From Aromatoleum sp. (GTDB taxonomy: Bacteria; Pseudomonadota; Gammaproteobacteria; Burkholderiales; Casimicrobiaceae), in contig JAAFGU010000001.1 of NCBI GenBank assembly GCA_010365205.1, positions 12,672-41,651 of the forward strand: a stretch of 28,980 nucleotides of DNA. Direction: 5' to 3'. Both the position numbers and the translations under genes were made by a program. This document shows, one piece after another, positions 15,524 through 22,374 of the stretch (positions are counted from its first letter, which is position 1; each line of letters opens with the position of its first letter). The notes beneath the pieces were generated by a model. It made no database searches and had not been told where the DNA came from. It saw only the letters and a list, made by a program, of their open reading frames with translations.

Positions 15524-16693
15524 ATGATCGTCAAGAACCTGCGCCGCGAGCAATTGGGGGGGAACGTACGGCTGTCGGCTGACATCGTTCACGAGACGGT
15601 GCCGGCTCCGTTCGCCGTGATCTACTACGAGGTCGAGGAACGCCACGCCGACCTGCTGACCGACAGCTACGCCCCGTTCCTCATCGCAGCACTGGTGCCG
15701 GCAGTGTTCCACGGAGAGGCCCGGATTGTCGTCGAAGGTGACGTTGCGCCTCTGCTCGTCGCCGGACTGCGCTGCGTGATGGGCTGGCACCATCACTGGT
15801 ACGGCAAGCGGCATGCTCCGATTGCCATCGAGGCGGGAACTCGCGCGACCGCCCTGCCGCGGCGCCCATCGGCGGTATACCTTTCAGGCGGCATCGATTC
15901 GATGTTCACGCTTCGCCGCAACCAATTGGGATTTCCCGCAGGCCACGCGTGCCGGGCCGACTCCGCCATTCTGGTCAATGGTTTCGACGTGCGGCGTCCG
16001 GACGCCATTCGGATTGCGCGCGACCACGTGCAGCAGATCGCCGATGCGGCGACCTTGGAGTTGATCACCGTTTCGTCGAACGTGCCGCTGCTCGACGACG
16101 ACTACCCACTCTGGGCGAAGCAGTTCGGCGGTGCCGCCTTCTGCTCGGTGGCACATGCGCTGGCACCCGGTTTTCAGCGGGTCTGGTTCTCGGCGAACAG
16201 TCCGATCCCCGATCTGACCCCGTGGACCTTGCATCCGGCGACCGATCCCAACTATTCCAGCGCCGACGTCGAGATTCGTCAGGAGGGGCTTGAATTCACC
16301 TGCGTCGAGAAGGTCCGCCTGCTTGCGCACTGGGATGTCGCCCTTCGTCACGCCCGAGTGTGCACGCGTAACCCGGTCGATCGACTCAATTGCGGGCAGT
16401 GCGAGAAGTGCATTCGCACCCAATTGGCGTTTCTGCTCGCGGGGCGCCTCAGCGATGCGTCGGTGTTTCCGAACGATGACATCACGGTCGCACAGGTGCG
16501 AGCGGTGCGTATCCGCAACGAGGGTCAAGCGCGCGACAACCACGATCTCGTCAGGGAGCTGCGCGCCGCGGGGCGCGCCAATCTCGCCCGCGCAGTTGCG
16601 GCTAATCTTCGCGAATACGAAAAATGGGTCGCGTGGCGCGATGGCACCGGCCTCAGGCACCGCGCCGCGCGCGTGCTGGGATTCCGGCACTAA
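15524..16693 (+). CDS. PP-loop ATPase with QueC-like Cys4 site, paralogue 1 (intact loop)
   Basis: A 389-residue protein that I cannot assign to a named family. It has a PP-loop nucleotide-alpha-hydrolase motif, SGGIDS at residues 121-126, followed by a basic MFTLRRN helix. It also has four cysteines, C280, C290, C293 and C296 (pattern C-x9-C-x2-C-x2-C in RNPVDRLNCGQCEKCIRT), which resembles the zinc site of the 7-cyano-7-deazaguanine synthase QueC. An N-terminal domain of about 110 residues with VVEGDVAPLL and GWHHHWYGKR is shared with the two paralogues at 16703 and 19245 and is not a QueC feature I know. PP-loop enzymes adenylate a carboxylate, carbonyl or amide before attack by ammonia, amine or sulphur. 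Here the substrate is probably a sugar or lipid-linked intermediate, by context only. This copy keeps the canonical loop and is the likeliest catalytic member. It is separated from the next gene by nine bases. Confidence 0.8.
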   Translation: MIVKNLRREQLGGNVRLSADIVHETVPAPFAVIYYEVEERHADLLTDSYAPFLIAALVPAVFHGEARIVVEGDVAPLLVAGLRCVMGWHHHWYGKRHAPIAIEAGTRATALPRRPSAVYLSGGIDSMFTLRRNQLGFPAGHACRADSAILVNGFDVRRPDAIRIARDHVQQIADAATLELITVSSNVPLLDDDYPLWAKQFGGAAFCSVAHALAPGFQRVWFSANSPIPDLTPWTLHPATDPNYSSADVEIRQEGLEFTCVEKVRLLAHWDVALRHARVCTRNPVDRLNCGQCEKCIRTQLAFLLAGRLSDASVFPNDDITVAQVRAVRIRNEGQARDNHDLVRELRAAGRANLARAVAANLREYEKWVAWRDGTGLRHRAARVLGFRH

Positions 16694-16702
16694 GGGGCGC
16701 CG

Positions 16703-17920
16703 ATGATCATCCGAAATTTTGACGTGACTTCGGTCGCAGGCGCGGCCCAGGTGAGCGCCGAAGTCGTATGGGAGGAGAGCGCCCGGGCATCGTTCGATCT
16801 CCACTTCCGGGTGCCCACGGAACACGCGGCGCTGATCTCCGCGAATGCCGACGCGTTTCTGACGGCGGCCCTTTATCCTGCGCGGCGCGCGGGTGAGCGG
16901 CGGGTTCGGGTCGAGGGCGAGGTCTGTCCTTACCTGGTGCGTGGTCTCGAAACCGCGCTCCATTGGCACTGGCACTGGTTCGGCGAGCGCTGCCCGATTG
17001 TCGCCATCGAGGCGCCCGCACGGACCCGACCGATTGCCACCCGCGACGCGGCCGGAGCGCTGCTTTTCTTCTCGGGCGGCGCCGATTGTATGCATACGCT
17101 TCGTCGCAACCGTCTGGAAGTGCCGATCAGTCACCCGGCTGCGATCAGCCACGGGCTGGTGATCGAAGGATTCGACATGCGACGGGGCAACACGTACGCG
17201 CGCTCGCTCGAAGCGTCGCGCCTGGTTGCGGCCGATGCGGATGTGGCGCTCGTGCCCGTAACCACGAACGTCCGCGACCTCGACCTCGACGACGAATTCT
17301 GGGATTGGGAGTTCCACGGCGCGGCGCTCGCATCGGTCGCACACGTGTTCGCGGGCGCGTTCGATCTCGCCTACATTGCGTCCGGAATCGAGATCGAGAG
17401 TCTTTTTCCATGGGGCTCGCATCCGCTGGTCGATCCGCTGTATTCGAGTTGCGATATCAAGGTCCGGCACGACAGCGCGGAGGTGCCGCGTCTGGAGAAG
17501 ATCAGGCTGCTCGCCGAGTGGCCCATCGCGCTCGACAATATGCGCGTCTGTTACCGCCACCCGCAGAATTCCCTGAATTGCGAGGAGTGCGAGAAATGCG
17601 TGCGCACGATGGTCGAACTGGTCGCCGTGGGCGCTCTCGAGCGCGCGGGCGCGTTTCGGCACACCGACATCACGGCGGAACTCGTCCGCGCGGTCCGGTT
17701 TTCCCTTCAGTATCACCGGATCCGTTGGGAAGAGATGATCCCCGACCTCGAACGTCGCGGCCGTTCTGACTTGGTGGCGGCCATTCGGGAAATCGTCACG
17801 CGTTTCCATCGCTGGGACGCGTGGAAGCACGAGCGGGACTGGAAAGGGCGGATCAAGCGCTTCGATCGCCGATTCCTCGGCGGCCGGCTTCTGCCTTATC
17901 TTCGGCGCCTGTACGCTTGA
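16703..17920 (+). CDS. PP-loop ATPase with QueC-like Cys4 site, paralogue 2 (loop SGGADC)
   Basis: A 405-residue paralogue of the preceding protein. The PP-loop is SGGADC at 124-129, with the last serine replaced by cysteine, followed by MHTLRRN. The four-cysteine site C283, C293, C296, C299 keeps exactly the same spacing (HPQNSLNCEECEKCVRT). The N-terminal domain has VEGEVCPYLVRGLE and HWHWHWFGER, matching the VEGDV...GWHHHWYG segment of paralogue 1. Further shared stretches are GFDMRR, the acidic LDDEFWDWEFHGAALASVAH and YSSCDIKVRH. The C-terminal tail is longer and basic. ATG 16703 is the natural start, nine bases after the previous stop. The altered loop could mean changed chemistry or a non-catalytic partner. 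Function unknown. Confidence 0.78.
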   Translation: MIIRNFDVTSVAGAAQVSAEVVWEESARASFDLHFRVPTEHAALISANADAFLTAALYPARRAGERRVRVEGEVCPYLVRGLETALHWHWHWFGERCPIVAIEAPARTRPIATRDAAGALLFFSGGADCMHTLRRNRLEVPISHPAAISHGLVIEGFDMRRGNTYARSLEASRLVAADADVALVPVTTNVRDLDLDDEFWDWEFHGAALASVAHVFAGAFDLAYIASGIEIESLFPWGSHPLVDPLYSSCDIKVRHDSAEVPRLEKIRLLAEWPIALDNMRVCYRHPQNSLNCEECEKCVRTMVELVAVGALERAGAFRHTDITAELVRAVRFSLQYHRIRWEEMIPDLERRGRSDLVAAIREIVTRFHRWDAWKHERDWKGRIKRFDRRFLGGRLLPYLRRLYA

Positions 17921-17925
17921 CGCGG

Positions 17926-19248
17926 ATGGCGCTGACGATGCCGGACGACAAGGGCGACGACAAAATGCCGCGCGACGATTCGCCGCCGGCACAGATTCGG
18001 AGCGCCTTTGGCGCCCGCGCCCGATCTCGCATTCTCGAAATCGTGCGCGTAGCGCTGCTCGCAGGCAATCGCCTGGCTCGGCGGGCGGGGGTCGTCCCGC
18101 GCGGCGTGCTCGTGATTCCGCCGGCGGCACCGGGGAGCCTGGGCGACGAGGCGATGGTGGTCGCGACCATCGACGCCATCCGCGCCAGGTTCGCCGGCCA
18201 TATCGGGTTGCTACGCTATCGGGGCGGTCTCGACTATCCGGTGCAGGTCGACGCAAGACTCGACCTGTCGCGGTATTTCCTCCAGGGCGGCGCGCGAGGC
18301 GACGAATTGCGCTTGCTGGCGGCGCTCTTTCGGTATCGCCACGTGGCGCTGCTCGGCGCCGACGTCCTCGATGGCTTCTATTCCGACGACGCCGTTCGCC
18401 TGCGGTTGCGACTTGTCGAGCTGGCGGCCCAGGCGGGCGCCTGCACCACTGTGCTCGGCTTCAGCCTCAATGCCCAACCTACGGCCGGTGCGGCGGCGCT
18501 GCTGCGCGCGCTGCCCGCATCGGTGCTCCTGTTGGCACGGGACCGCAAGTCGCAACAACGCCTTTCGTCGATCGTCGGCCGGCCAGTGGAGTGCGTCGCG
18601 GACACCGCCTTTCTGCTGGCCCCGGATACCACCGACCCGCGGGGCGATGAAATCGCGCGTTGGGCGACCGGGGTGCGTGCGCGCGGCGGCCGCGTGGTCG
18701 GCGTCAACCTGTCCGCGATCGCGATGGAGGCGGCGGGGCTGAAGCGCGCAGCGATCGTGCAGGTGGCGCACGATACACTCGAAAGGCTGGTCGCCGCCCG
18801 CCCGGCGACCGCGTTGTTGTTGATTCCGCACGACATGCGGGGCGACGCGTCCGACGTCAATCTTCTGCGTCAGCTCGCGGCGAGGCTCGAGCGTCCCGCC
18901 TTCGACGTGCGATTCCTCGTGCCGCCCCTGACGGCGCGACTGGTCAAGCGGGTGTGCGCCAGTGTCGACCTGGTCTGGACCGGCCGCATGCACGTTGCCA
19001 TTGCCGCCCTCGGGCAAGGTGTGCCCATCGTGGCTCACGAGTATCAGGGCAAGTTCGCGGGTCTGTTTGCCGATCTCGGGCTCGAGAACATGCTGTGGGA
19101 TACCGATCGCGAGCCGCTGCCGGCACCACTCACGGCCCTGCTTGTCGAGGCACTTGATCGCGCCGACGCGCTGAAGGCTTCGATCGCGCCGAAGCGGACG
19201 GCACTGACTGCGCGGGCGGCACGGAACATCGATCTGCTGCGCCTATGA
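17926..19248 (+). CDS. Polysaccharide pyruvyl transferase
   Basis: A 440-residue member of the PS_pyruv_trans family, which transfers pyruvate from phosphoenolpyruvate to sugar hydroxyls to form a ketal. Evidence: the N-terminal VIPPAAPGSLGDEAMVVATI segment (the GD motif of the family), a central LLARDRKSQQRLSSIVGRPV with VADTAFLL, and the C-terminal GRMHVAIAALGQGVPIVAHE, then YQGKFAGLFADLGLE, in which the conserved Arg-His and Tyr-Lys are present. The start is ATG 17926, five bases after the previous stop; ATG 17938 is the alternative. Its stop overlaps the next ATG (ATGA at 19245), so it is translated together with the third PP-loop gene. A pyruvyl ketal would add a negative charge to the repeat unit. 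Confidence 0.87.
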   Translation: MALTMPDDKGDDKMPRDDSPPAQIRSAFGARARSRILEIVRVALLAGNRLARRAGVVPRGVLVIPPAAPGSLGDEAMVVATIDAIRARFAGHIGLLRYRGGLDYPVQVDARLDLSRYFLQGGARGDELRLLAALFRYRHVALLGADVLDGFYSDDAVRLRLRLVELAAQAGACTTVLGFSLNAQPTAGAAALLRALPASVLLLARDRKSQQRLSSIVGRPVECVADTAFLLAPDTTDPRGDEIARWATGVRARGGRVVGVNLSAIAMEAAGLKRAAIVQVAHDTLERLVAARPATALLLIPHDMRGDASDVNLLRQLAARLERPAFDVRFLVPPLTARLVKRVCASVDLVWTGRMHVAIAALGQGVPIVAHEYQGKFAGLFADLGLENMLWDTDREPLPAPLTALLVEALDRADALKASIAPKRTALTARAARNIDLLRL

Positions 19249-20411
19249 TCCTGTCCGGGTTGCGAAGTTCGACCGTCGCCGGATGGGCGCGACTGAGCGC
19301 GGAGGTTCGCCACGAAGTGGCCTCCGCGCCACTCGCGTCGCTGTTCGTCGAGGTCCCGGAGCGGTTCGGCGACTGGTTGCATGAAGTCTACGATTGTTTC
19401 GCGATCGCCTGTTTCGCGCCAGCGACAATGCATCGGGAGACGCGGCTCGTCGTCGAGGGCGATGTCTGTCCGCTGCTGATCGACGGCTTGGGCGTCGCGA
19501 TGGCTTGGTACCGGCATTGGTATGGCCCGCGCTGGGCGCCGCTTGCGTTCGAAGCGGGGCGCCGCGCCGATGTGCTGCCGGCAAGCGGGCGTGTTGGTGC
19601 GATCTACTTTTCCTGCGGCGTCGATTCGCTGTACTCGTTGCGCAGGATCACGGCCGGAATGCCCTCCGCGCACTGGGGGGCGCCGCGGGCCGCGTTGTTC
19701 GTGATCGGTTACGACTTGCGCAAGCCGATGGCGATCGAGCGCGCCCTTGCGAACGCGCAGGCTGCGGCCGATTTGGCCGGCCTGACCCTCGTGCCGGTGC
19801 GATCGAACATACCGTCGCTCGACGACGACTACAACCTGTGGACCCTTCAGTTCGGCGGCCCGGGATTTGCCGCACTTGCCCATGCGCTGGGACGGGGAAT
19901 CGCACGTGCCTGGCTGGGAGCCGATTGCGACATTCCGAATCTGGTTCCTTGGTGCAACCATCCGGCAACGGCGCCCGAGTTCTCGTCGCACGACGTCGAA
20001 ATCCGGCAAGACGGGATCGAGGCCACACGGGCAGAGAAGGTGGGTGCCATTGCGGACTGGGACATCGCGCAACGCCATCTGCGCGTATGCACGAAAAATC
20101 CCGAGCACATGCTCAACTGCGGTCGCTGCGAAAAGTGCGTGCGTACGCGCCTGGAACTGCTGGCCTTCGGTAGTGCGGACGCGTTGCCGGCGTTCGGCGG
20201 GAGCACGCTCTCCGCCGCCGACGTGAACGCGATCGAGATACGGATGGATTCCATCTACTACGATGAGATCGTACCGCCCTTGCGTGCGCGCGGACGCGAG
20301 GATCTCATCGCCGCGATCGACGAGCGCAAGCGGGAATGGGCGCGGTACAAGCGCTGGCGCTCGGGCGGAACTCTGCGCGCGCGCGCCCGGCGGCTGGTCG
20401 GGGCCGGGTGA
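19245..20411 (+). CDS. PP-loop ATPase with QueC-like Cys4 site, paralogue 3 (loop SCGVDS)
   Basis: A 388-residue third member of the family. The PP-loop reads SCGVDS at 123-128, with the second residue (normally Gly) replaced by Cys, followed by LYSLRRI. The Cys4 site C282, C292, C295, C298 (KNPEHMLNCGRCEKCVRT) is unchanged. VVEGDVCPLLIDGL, YRHWYGPRW, the acidic LDDDYNLWTLQFGGPGF block and SSHDVEIRQDGIE agree closely with paralogue 1. It is coupled to the pyruvyl transferase by a four-base overlap and ends the block; the next genes are convergent. That all three copies hold the cysteines while the loop varies argues for structural retention with diverged or divided activity. Confidence 0.78.
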   Translation: MILSGLRSSTVAGWARLSAEVRHEVASAPLASLFVEVPERFGDWLHEVYDCFAIACFAPATMHRETRLVVEGDVCPLLIDGLGVAMAWYRHWYGPRWAPLAFEAGRRADVLPASGRVGAIYFSCGVDSLYSLRRITAGMPSAHWGAPRAALFVIGYDLRKPMAIERALANAQAAADLAGLTLVPVRSNIPSLDDDYNLWTLQFGGPGFAALAHALGRGIARAWLGADCDIPNLVPWCNHPATAPEFSSHDVEIRQDGIEATRAEKVGAIADWDIAQRHLRVCTKNPEHMLNCGRCEKCVRTRLELLAFGSADALPAFGGSTLSAADVNAIEIRMDSIYYDEIVPPLRARGREDLIAAIDERKREWARYKRWRSGGTLRARARRLVGAG

Positions 20412-20472
20412 GGATGGGCAAGTCCACGGATGAGCTCGCAGCGGGTGGCCGACGCCGGATGGTGTCCCGACG

Positions 20473-20610
20473 TCAGCGCGTCGTCCGCAGCGACTGGACG
20501 CTAAGCCCGGCGCCGACGTGCGCCGGCACTGTACTTAGCGCCCGCGCCTCGCGCCAGAGGATCGCCGACATTGCGTAGAAGAGGTAGGCGAGATCAAAAT
20601 ACGCGGAGCT
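20473..20610 (-). pseudogene. Fossil C-terminus of an exosortase A-type O-antigen ligase
   Basis: On the minus strand, directly after the module B propeller gene, the frame ending at TGA 20473 reads SSAYFDLAYLFYAMSAILWR and then EARALSTVPAHVGAG. It resembles the end of the intact ligase at 24676-26001 (LGLAYFDLLYTLLAIIAITE, then SLVRRGHGTIPAV). AYFDL-x-Y is shared exactly, then a hydrophobic helix, then a polar tail. No start codon or upstream ligase part remains. The most likely reading is a large deletion that joined the end of a former ligase gene to the propeller module. Confidence 0.5.
20500..20539. other. Stem-loop between convergent genes
   Basis: Interrupted inverted repeat: outer arms GCTAAG/CTTAGC (6 bp) and inner arms CCGGCGC/GCGCCGG (7 bp) around a 6-base loop, with a 1-against-7 internal bulge. 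It lies between the convergent ends of the third PP-loop gene and the module B propeller gene, where a bidirectional terminator would be expected, but there is no T-run. It overlaps the ligase fossil. Confidence 0.35.
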
Positions 20611-20624
20611 GAGGTGGGCTTGAT

Positions 20625-21728
20625 TTACGGACGTCGATGACGATAGAAGAGCAGATCGGGATTCGGCACGTCGACGCCGCCTGCCCACATCGACCAGTCG
20701 TTCACCGGATCGTAGACGGCCATTCGCGCTTGAAGCTTCCTGCCGTTGGGGGCATCGACGGCGGCGACGCGCCAGCGGTTTTCCGACGGCTGGTAGACGT
20801 AGAGCCGGCCGTCGTTGAGGTTGAGGTATTCGACGACGCGATGCCGGCTGTTGAACACGATGTGCGTGTGGTTCGCCGCCCGCGGGGTCTCGAGCGGCCC
20901 TGGCGGCGGCGCGCGCTCGGAAAATGCACCGCTGTCCATGTCGATTCGGATGAACAGCGCATCGATCGGGTCGATTGTGTAGACGCAACGGCCCGACAGA
21001 TCGATCGCGACATAGTCCTTCCAGATGCTGGGCTTGCGACCCCTGCTGTTGTCAGGAAGATTGACGGGCACGCGCCACGAGGGCGGCGACGTCGCAATGT
21101 CCAGCACCTGCATTTTCGGTCCCAGCCCGATCCGGCTTATGGTCCTTTTCACCGGATCGAGCCACGAGAACCACGAATCGGTGTAAGCGATGCCTGCGTC
21201 AACGCCCGCCCTCGACCACCGTCGCGGCGGCGGCGCGAACGGGTCGAACCACATCACCTCGTCATGGACGAAGTTCGCGTCGCTGGCACGCGCCGGTGTT
21301 TCGTTGGGTGGATTGTCCGTGGTGATATCCATCACGCCAGGAATCATCCAGAACCGGTGGAGCATGGCATCCCACTGCCAGCCGACGTAATCGGGGTGTT
21401 TGGGCTGCACCGAATTCCCGCCGAATCCGGCGTACGGGTACTCGAGCCGCCAACCCGCGTTCGGGTTCCGGGGATTCGCCATCCGCTCGGCGACGTCAAG
21501 CGACCAGGTTTCCTGGCGGTAGCTGCTGACCCATGGCTGCCCGCCGTAGTCGCCGCCGACGAAATAGATGCGCCCATTGTCCGGACAAAAGGCGCCCGTG
21601 ACATGTTTCATCCCCCCGCCCCACGGAGGCGCGTTCGGGGCGAACCCGCACGGCAGCGCGAGCATGGTTCCGAGTAGACCCTCCGGAGTCTGGCACGCGA
21701 AGGTCAACGGCGTTGAGGTTGCCTTCAC
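20625..21728 (-). CDS. Beta-propeller (kelch-like) protein, module B
   Basis: A 367-residue intact version of the propeller protein whose module A copy is deleted. It has blade-like repeats: TGAFCPDNGRIYFVGGDYGG, YPYAGFGGNSVQPKHPDYVG, FVHDEVMWFDPFAPPPRRWS, YVAIDLSGRCVYTIDP and HIVFNSRHRVVEYLNLNDGR, then LYVYQPSENRW. It ends DWSMWAGGVDVPNPDLLFYR. I recognise the general kelch/galactose-oxidase-like architecture but no named family. There is no signal peptide, although the partner gene upstream has one. Start GTG 21728 overlaps the TGA of that gene (GTGA). After the TAA, about 25 bases match the beginning of the second propeller gene of module A before the sequence switches to the ligase fossil. 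Confidence 0.78.
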   Translation of the reverse strand: MKATSTPLTFACQTPEGLLGTMLALPCGFAPNAPPWGGGMKHVTGAFCPDNGRIYFVGGDYGGQPWVSSYRQETWSLDVAERMANPRNPNAGWRLEYPYAGFGGNSVQPKHPDYVGWQWDAMLHRFWMIPGVMDITTDNPPNETPARASDANFVHDEVMWFDPFAPPPRRWSRAGVDAGIAYTDSWFSWLDPVKRTISRIGLGPKMQVLDIATSPPSWRVPVNLPDNSRGRKPSIWKDYVAIDLSGRCVYTIDPIDALFIRIDMDSGAFSERAPPPGPLETPRAANHTHIVFNSRHRVVEYLNLNDGRLYVYQPSENRWRVAAVDAPNGRKLQARMAVYDPVNDWSMWAGGVDVPNPDLLFYRHRRP

Positions 21729-22072
21729 TGCCCGTCATCCGCATCGATGATCACAGCGGCGATGTCGCAGGTCGCGATTCGGGCCAGGATGCCTTCAGGA
21801 TTGAGCGTAAGTCTGCCGACAGTAGGCGCACCATGCGCGTTGGGCGAAACGGTCAGTCGCTTCCCATCCGGGTGAATCGCGAACACGCGCAGATCGATCG
21901 AGGCCGCCACCGCGATGGCCGCGCCGCAGAGTGCGCGCCACCATACCGGATCGTGACGGAATGCACGCTGTCCCGAAGGTGGCGCCTCGGACGCGGTCGC
22001 GGCCCGGCATACGACCGATGGCGCCGCGAGAACTCCCGCACCCAGGACGATGAGATCGCGGCGAGACATCAT
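21725..22072 (-). CDS. Small Tat-signal exported protein, module B
   Basis: A 115-residue protein starting MMSRRDLIVLGAGVLAAPSV, a twin-arginine signal, ending AAVIIDADDGQ, homologous to the 115-residue protein of module A. AAGGAG at 22086-22081 lies eight bases before the first of two adjacent ATG codons at 22072, which decides the start; the frame continues upstream but without a ribosome site. Shared segments are SIDLRVFAIHPDGKRLTVSP (module A: SLDLRTFVTHPDGNPLTFSL) and GILARIATCDIAAVIIDADD. The mature domain is not recognised. It is the first gene of module B and is divergent from the heparinase-like gene. Confidence 0.78.
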   Translation of the reverse strand: MMSRRDLIVLGAGVLAAPSVVCRAATASEAPPSGQRAFRHDPVWWRALCGAAIAVAASIDLRVFAIHPDGKRLTVSPNAHGAPTVGRLTLNPEGILARIATCDIAAVIIDADDGQ

Positions 22073-22374
22073 TGCTTCATCTCCTTCGAGAACTCGGCCC
22101 GCGGCATCCAAACTGGATGTGCCGCCCGACGTTGGTCCGCAATGCGCTTCATGACACTGACCCTAGCGCAGGATGTCACGAGATTCAAGGGGTGGGAATT
22201 TCGGTAGAGTTTCGGCCTTGGAAGACGCCGCTCCTCATCGAGGCGACTTGGCGAGCGGCCATGATCCTGGCGCCTTGGGAAGTTGGTCGGCTCCTCCAAC
22301 AGTTGCAGCAATGACAGTTTGCCCTTGATACTCTGGGGCCCACTCGCACTGCACTTCGAGAACCGCGTCCCGAC
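22073..22374. other. Divergent intergenic region
   Basis: 302 bases between the module B Tat gene (minus) and the heparinase-like gene (plus). Short frames exist on both strands but show no recognisable protein. It must hold both promoters; one candidate is listed for the minus strand, none was clear for the plus strand. Confidence 0.5.
22160..22188 (-). promoter_or_regulatory. Weak candidate promoter for module B
   Basis: On the minus strand TTGAAT (four of six -35 bases) is followed after 17 bases by TAGGGT (three of six -10 bases), about 90 bases upstream of the Tat gene start. Suggestive only. Confidence 0.22.

Noticed and set aside
15884..18256. A 790-codon open frame on the minus strand opposite the first two PP-loop genes and the start of the pyruvyl transferase
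   Set aside because: It follows the codon phase of the GC-rich plus-strand genes, is rich in Arg/Ala/Pro/His, and shows no domain. It crosses three well-supported genes.
11936..22072. Propeller or Tat proteins as PEP-CTERM substrates of the exosortase
   Set aside because: None of them has a C-terminal PEP motif, membrane helix and basic tail; no PEP-CTERM protein was seen in the window.
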